This document shows positions 60,568-64,000 of a stretch of 64,000 nt of DNA, piece after piece. Source of the stretch: Streptomyces roseolilacinus (GTDB lineage Bacteria > Actinomycetota > Actinomycetes > Streptomycetales > Streptomycetaceae). The position numbers were made by a program, and so were the translations under genes. Location: positions 372,001-436,000 of the forward strand of contig NZ_BMSV01000002.1 of NCBI RefSeq assembly GCF_014649335.1, in the 5' to 3' direction. Position 1 is the stretch's first letter; each line of letters begins with the position of its first letter. The notes below the pieces were generated by a model. It saw nothing but the letters and a program-made list of their open reading frames with translations. It was not told the origin of the DNA and made no database searches.

Positions 60568-60848
60568 GCCTCCCAGTCTGGTGGGGCCGGCAGACCACTG
60601 TCAGGCGGATGACGCAAGGCGGGAGCACCGACGAGGTGGCGACCGTGGTTCCGGATCCCTCCGGCCCCCGGAACCCGGGGTTCGGGGAGGGCGACGGCGG
60701 CGTGTCGGCGTTCACCCCCGGGCCACCGGGCGGTCGCCGATCCCCGGTGGTGTGCGGGAAGTCGTCGGGCAGGACGCGGCGGACGCGCGTCGGACGGATC
60801 GAGGGAAACCGCTCACCGCCACGGGGGATCACCCGGTGGGGTGAAGCA

Positions 60849-62063
60849 CTACCGGGGGTCCGGTGTCATGCCGTGGTCGTCACCGCCGGTGCGCCGGTCG
60901 GCGGGGTGGGTGCCGTACCAGTCCAGGCACAGGACCGTGGCATCGTCTCTCAAGCGGCCTCCGCAGGCATCGTGGACGGCGGTGACGAGGGCCCGGACGG
61001 TCTCGCGCGGGTGGAAGAGACGGGTGTCGCGGATGAGAGCGGCCAGGTCCGCATCGGCCGCGGCGCGCTCCTGCATGCCGTCGGTGAGCAGCACCAGCCG
61101 GTCGTGCGGGCGCAGCTGGAACCGCTGGACCCGGTGGGCGTGGGGGGAGGGGATGCCGAAGGGGAGGTTGGCGTGCAGGGCGAGTTCCTCCACGACGCCG
61201 TCGCGCAGCAGCAGGGGCCGCGGGTGGCCGGCGTTGACCAGTTGGACGAGGCCCTCGTCGAGGGAGATGCGCAGGAGCTGGCCGGTGGCCAGGCCGCGGT
61301 CGTGGTCGAGGAGGGCCTGGTGGGCTCGGCGGGCCTGCTCCGCGATGTCGCAGCCGAGGCGCCGGGCGCCGCGCAGCGCGCCCAGCAGGAGGGTGGCCAG
61401 CAGCGCGGAGTCGGTGTCGTGCCCCATGGCGTCGGTGATGGACAGGTGCAGTGTGTCCTGGTCCAGGGCGTAGTCGTAGGTGTCGCCGCCGATGTCGTCG
61501 GCGGGCACGAGACCTCCGGCCACGGCGAACTGGGCGGCCTCGCAACACGAGGCGGAAGGCAGCAGCTGGTGTTGGATCTCGGCGGCCAGGCTCGTCGGTG
61601 TGGTGCGCCGGCCGTAGTGGTAGAGGTCGGTGAAGCGCCGGTCGGTGACGATGATGTACGCCAACGCGTGCGCCGCCTCACCGACCTGGCGCAACACTCT
61701 CTCGTCGGCGTGGGGCAGCGTCACCTCCAGCACGCCGATGCAGTCGCCGCGGTTGGTGACGGGCGCGACCGTCCGGCAGCCGCCCTCCCCGTCGGATTCC
61801 ACGTGCAGGTGCTGGGACCTCAGGACCTTCTCGTACGTGCTGCCCCGCAGGGCGATGCGGGACGCCTTGCGGCCGTCCGCCGCTCCGTCGGCCGTGGTGA
61901 GCCGGACGAGCTCCTCCCCGACCAGGTCGGCGAACAGGAACGACACACACAACGCCCCGAACCGCTTCTGCAGGTTGCGTGCCACGACGCCGACGGAATC
62001 CACCGGGGAAGCGCTCTCCGCCTCCGCCAAGACGTCTTCCAACCCCAATGTGTCGCCGTTCAC
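60849..62063 (-). CDS. GAF-SpoIIE PP2C-family phosphatase (404 aa)
   Basis: The N-terminal 150 residues look like a GAF sensor (VGVVARNLQKRFGALCVSFLF; CIGVLEVTLP). The rest is a SpoIIE/RsbU phosphatase with metal-binding Asp residues in DDIGGDTYDY, DAMGHDTDSALL, LTDGMQER and RDDATVLCL. It should dephosphorylate a Ser/Thr phosphate on an anti-sigma-factor antagonist in response to a small molecule or redox signal. GTG 62063 follows GGGAGG. It is on the same strand as the NACHT gene, with a 280-base gap. Its partner antagonist is not in the window. Confidence 0.9.
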   Translation of the reverse strand: MNGDTLGLEDVLAEAESASPVDSVGVVARNLQKRFGALCVSFLFADLVGEELVRLTTADGAADGRKASRIALRGSTYEKVLRSQHLHVESDGEGGCRTVAPVTNRGDCIGVLEVTLPHADERVLRQVGEAAHALAYIIVTDRRFTDLYHYGRRTTPTSLAAEIQHQLLPSASCCEAAQFAVAGGLVPADDIGGDTYDYALDQDTLHLSITDAMGHDTDSALLATLLLGALRGARRLGCDIAEQARRAHQALLDHDRGLATGQLLRISLDEGLVQLVNAGHPRPLLLRDGVVEELALHANLPFGIPSPHAHRVQRFQLRPHDRLVLLTDGMQERAAADADLAALIRDTRLFHPRETVRALVTAVHDACGGRLRDDATVLCLDWYGTHPADRRTGGDDHGMTPDPR

Positions 62064-62727
62064 AGCAGCCTCCCTCGGTCGCTGGTCCTTGTGCCCGGGC
62101 TTCGCTTCCTCTCACCTGGCAACCGGTCACAGAGCGTTTCCCCCGGCGCGCGAGGAGTGCGGCCCGCCCCGCCGCGACGACCGCGCGGGGGGTCTATGCC
62201 CCGGCCGCCGCACGGTCTCCTCGCCGTTCCGGCGGCACGGGCGCCGCCCGGGCCCCGCACCGCGCACGGCGCTTTCGGCGCCACGACGGCTGGGGCCGTT
62301 CCTCCCGGCCGTACCCCCGCCCGCCCTGGCCGCCCCGGCCCGTGGCGGGCCTCGCCGCCTGCGACGGACAGTGGTCGCGCCAGCTCCGGGCCCCGTCCCG
62401 GGCCGGACATCCGCCCTCGCGTCGAGGGCGAGGCCGCCGGGGGCGCCGGTGCGGCAGGCGGTCCGCCGTCCCGGACGGCGGGCCGGGTACGGACGCGAGC
62501 CGCGGCATCCTGGGGCACCGCGGCTCCGGCGGTCGACGGGACACACGACGGGACACACGACGGGGCACACGAGACACACGACGGGGCACACGACAGGGGC
62601 CCGTCGTCTTGCGTGGTATCACGCCTCGATGGACCCGCTCGTCCGCGAACGCGTCCGAGGCGGCCGGCGCCGTCCGGGCGCCGTGCGGCGCCCACGTCCC
62701 TGTACGAGAGAGGAACACCACCCGTTC
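62064..62727. other. Gene-free region upstream of the P-loop kinase
   Basis: About 660 bases lie between the divergent phosphatase and kinase genes. Frames are open on both strands but are Arg/Pro-rich or repeats of Cys-Pro-Val, without usable starts. A 12-bp tandem repeat (62536-62592) lies 135 bases before the kinase start. Promoters for both genes should be here. Confidence 0.5.
62536..62592. repeat. 12-bp tandem repeat (minisatellite)
   Basis: ACGGGACACACG occurs at 62536 and 62548, ACGGGGCACACG at 62560 and 62581, with a shortened nine-base unit AGACACACG at 62572. The array is AC-rich, purine-pyrimidine biased, and may vary in copy number. Confidence 0.8.
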
Positions 62728-63303
62728 ATGACCGACCACACCAGCCCCACCGCCGTCCCCGGCGGCGGGACGCCCGGCGTCATCGTCGTCACCGGCATCT
62801 CGGCCGCGGGCAAGTCCACCGTCGCCCAGGCGCTCGCCGAGCGCCTGCCACGCTCGGTGCACGTACGCGGTGACGCGTTCCGCCGCATGATCGTCAACGG
62901 TCAGGCGCACATGACGGCCGAGGCCCCGCCGGAGGCCGTCGCCCAGCTGCGGCTGCGTCACCGGCTGGCCGCCGCGTCCGCCGACGCCTACGTCGAGGCC
63001 GGCTTCACCGCCGTGCTCCAGGACATCCTGCTCGGCGAGCACCTGGCGGAGATCACCCGAATGGTCAGGAGCCGTCCGCTGGCCGTCGTCGTGCTGGCGC
63101 CCGACCCGGAGGTCGTGGCCCGGCGCGAGGAGCGGCGCTCCAAGACCGGCTACGGCCCCGACTGGCAGCCGCGGGACCTCGACAGGATCCTGCGGGACGA
63201 CACGCCCCCGATCGGGCTGTGGCTCGACACCTCCCGCCAGACCGTCGACGAGACCGTCGACGAGATCCTGAAGCGGGCCTGGTCCGAGGGCGCCGTCTCC
63301 TGA
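62728..63303 (+). CDS. P-loop kinase, chloramphenicol phosphotransferase-like (191 aa)
   Basis: Walker A is GISAAGKST with Lys29. HVRGDAFRRMIVNG follows, like the substrate Asp region of zeta-toxin and chloramphenicol 3-O-phosphotransferase (CPT) family kinases, then LAPDPEVVARREERRSKTGYG and a C-terminal DTSRQTVDETVDEIL. It probably phosphorylates a small hydroxyl compound with ATP; which one is unknown. The start ATG 62728 has a purine-rich AGAGAGGAA rather far upstream (about 14 bases). The stop lies nine bases before the stop of the convergent pirin gene. Confidence 0.85.
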   Translation: MTDHTSPTAVPGGGTPGVIVVTGISAAGKSTVAQALAERLPRSVHVRGDAFRRMIVNGQAHMTAEAPPEAVAQLRLRHRLAAASADAYVEAGFTAVLQDILLGEHLAEITRMVRSRPLAVVVLAPDPEVVARREERRSKTGYGPDWQPRDLDRILRDDTPPIGLWLDTSRQTVDETVDEILKRAWSEGAVS

Positions 63304-63312
63304 CCCCCGCGG

Positions 63313-64000
63313 TCAGTGGGGGTTCCTGCGCGGCTTCAGGGGCACGGAGGGCAGCGTCGGGGCGGGCAGCGGGGGGCCGTCGTAGCCGTGCACCGTGCCG
63401 AACCTGGAGGTGTTCGTCCAGTCCGACCGGGCCTGTGCGATGTCCTCGTGGGTGCGGCCGACGAAGTTCCACCACATGATGATCTCCTCCTGGAACGGCG
63501 GCCCGCCCAGGAGGATCAGCCGCGCGGCCGCAGGGCCCTCGTTCGTGAGGGTCAGCGTCGTGCGGCCGGGGGCGGCGTACCCCAGTTCGGTCGGCCGCAG
63601 GGGGGTTCCGTCGAGGCGGACGTCGCCGGTGTCGACGAGTACGCCGTGCTCGAACGCGGCATCGACGTCGAGGACGACCGCGGCACCCGGGGCCACCGAC
63701 ACCTCTGCGCCCAGCAGGGGGGTGAAGGTGCGCACCGGCGAGGTGTCGCCCGCGAGCGTGCCGAGGAAGACGCGGGCCTCGCCGCCGTCCAGCGGCACCG
63801 GGGCGGGGACGTGGTGCTGGAAGTCGCGTGCCGCGCCGCGGTGCCGTTCGGGCAGCGCCACCCACAGCTGCACGCCGTGCAGCAGCGTGGTGCGGGGCGT
63901 CGACACCTCCGAGTGGCTGATGCCGTGGCCACCCGTCATCAGGTTCAGTTCCCCGGGCCTGACGAAGGCATGGGTGCCGAGGCTGTCGCGGTGCTCGATC
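63313..64000 (-). CDS. Pirin-family protein, C-terminal part (runs off the window)
   Basis: The minus-strand frame is open to the window end. It reads IEHRDSLGTHAFVRPGELNLMTGGHGISHSE, the end of the first cupin of pirin with its metal-binding residues, followed by the second cupin (about residues 90-200 of the visible part), including GRTHEDIAQARSDW near the C-terminus. Pirins bind Fe(II) and some, such as YhhW, have quercetinase activity. The N-terminus with the first two His ligands is outside the window. Confidence 0.9.
   Translation of the reverse strand, partial: IEHRDSLGTHAFVRPGELNLMTGGHGISHSEVSTPRTTLLHGVQLWVALPERHRGAARDFQHHVPAPVPLDGGEARVFLGTLAGDTSPVRTFTPLLGAEVSVAPGAAVVLDVDAAFEHGVLVDTGDVRLDGTPLRPTELGYAAPGRTTLTLTNEGPAAARLILLGGPPFQEEIIMWWNFVGRTHEDIAQARSDWTNTSRFGTVHGYDGPPLPAPTLPSVPLKPRRNPH

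Noticed and set aside
62127..62591. Minus-strand frame beginning with repeated Cys-Pro-Val units
   Set aside because: The repeats are a translation of the 12-bp minisatellite, and the remainder is Arg/Pro-rich.

Overview
The window is a very GC-rich stretch (above 70 % G+C) of an actinomycete chromosome, almost certainly Streptomyces or a close relative. The signs are strong GC at third codon positions, many GTG starts, GGAGG-type ribosome binding sites, Tat and lipoprotein signals, and typical Streptomyces families: an ALF-repeat secreted protein, SGNH and FG-GAP exoproteins, a chymotrypsin-like exoprotease, SpoIIE phosphatase, a NACHT-WD40 protein and paired XRE regulators. No rRNA, tRNA, CRISPR array or insertion sequence was recognised. 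The first gene (sulfatase) and the last (pirin) run off the ends.

Left part (1-14.6 kb): a Tat-exported sulfatase behind a cysteine-containing leader peptide, a truncated second methionine aminopeptidase (map) next to its usual divergent XRE regulator, a GT1 glycosyltransferase, an FG-GAP exoprotein, a secreted alpha/beta hydrolase and a membrane protein. A compact set follows: a YbdK-type carboxylate-amine ligase, a 37-residue micro-ORF with a strong ribosome binding site, an AsnO-like amidotransferase and an S9 peptidase. A 42-bp perfect palindrome separates it from a convergent drug-efflux MFS gene.

Middle part (15-41 kb): a 1195-residue secreted ALF-repeat protein ends in a colicin E3-type ribonuclease domain and overlaps a small acidic putative immunity gene. 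Then come an exported trypsin-like protease, a gene-poor AT-richer stretch with an orphan DasR-like site, an AraC/Fsr-type MFS pair, an OYE/ArsR pair, a Nudix hydrolase, an SGNH exoprotein with four 171-bp repeats, an inositol-phosphatase-like/Lrp pair, a two-component system with a divergent PepSY protein, an MFS/XRE-cupin pair, a DUF2975/XRE pair and a secreted protein-arginine deiminase.

Right part (41-57 kb) holds the most striking system. Two divergent operons start from a 1-kb intergenic region that carries two Zur-box-like operators sharing the core TGAAAACGAT. Leftward lie a SAM methyltransferase-fold protein, a diverged cysteine-synthase-fold PLP enzyme, a DUF4213/DUF364 'heavy-metal chelation' protein, an MFS exporter and, beyond a terminator, a Fur/Zur-family regulator. 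Rightward lie a second methyltransferase-fold protein, metK, the methylthioadenosine salvage genes mtnA-mtnB-mtnD-mtnC-mtnP, and an importer of the iron-siderophore/B12 type. The joint presence of SAM supply, MTA recycling, exporter, metal-complex importer and Zur-like control suggests a zinc-regulated metallophore made with the aminocarboxypropyl group of SAM, as nicotianamine is. I do not recognise this gene set as a described pathway.

Right end (57-64 kb): a membrane-anchored NACHT-WD40 STAND protein, a GAF-SpoIIE phosphatase, a short minisatellite, a P-loop kinase and a pirin.
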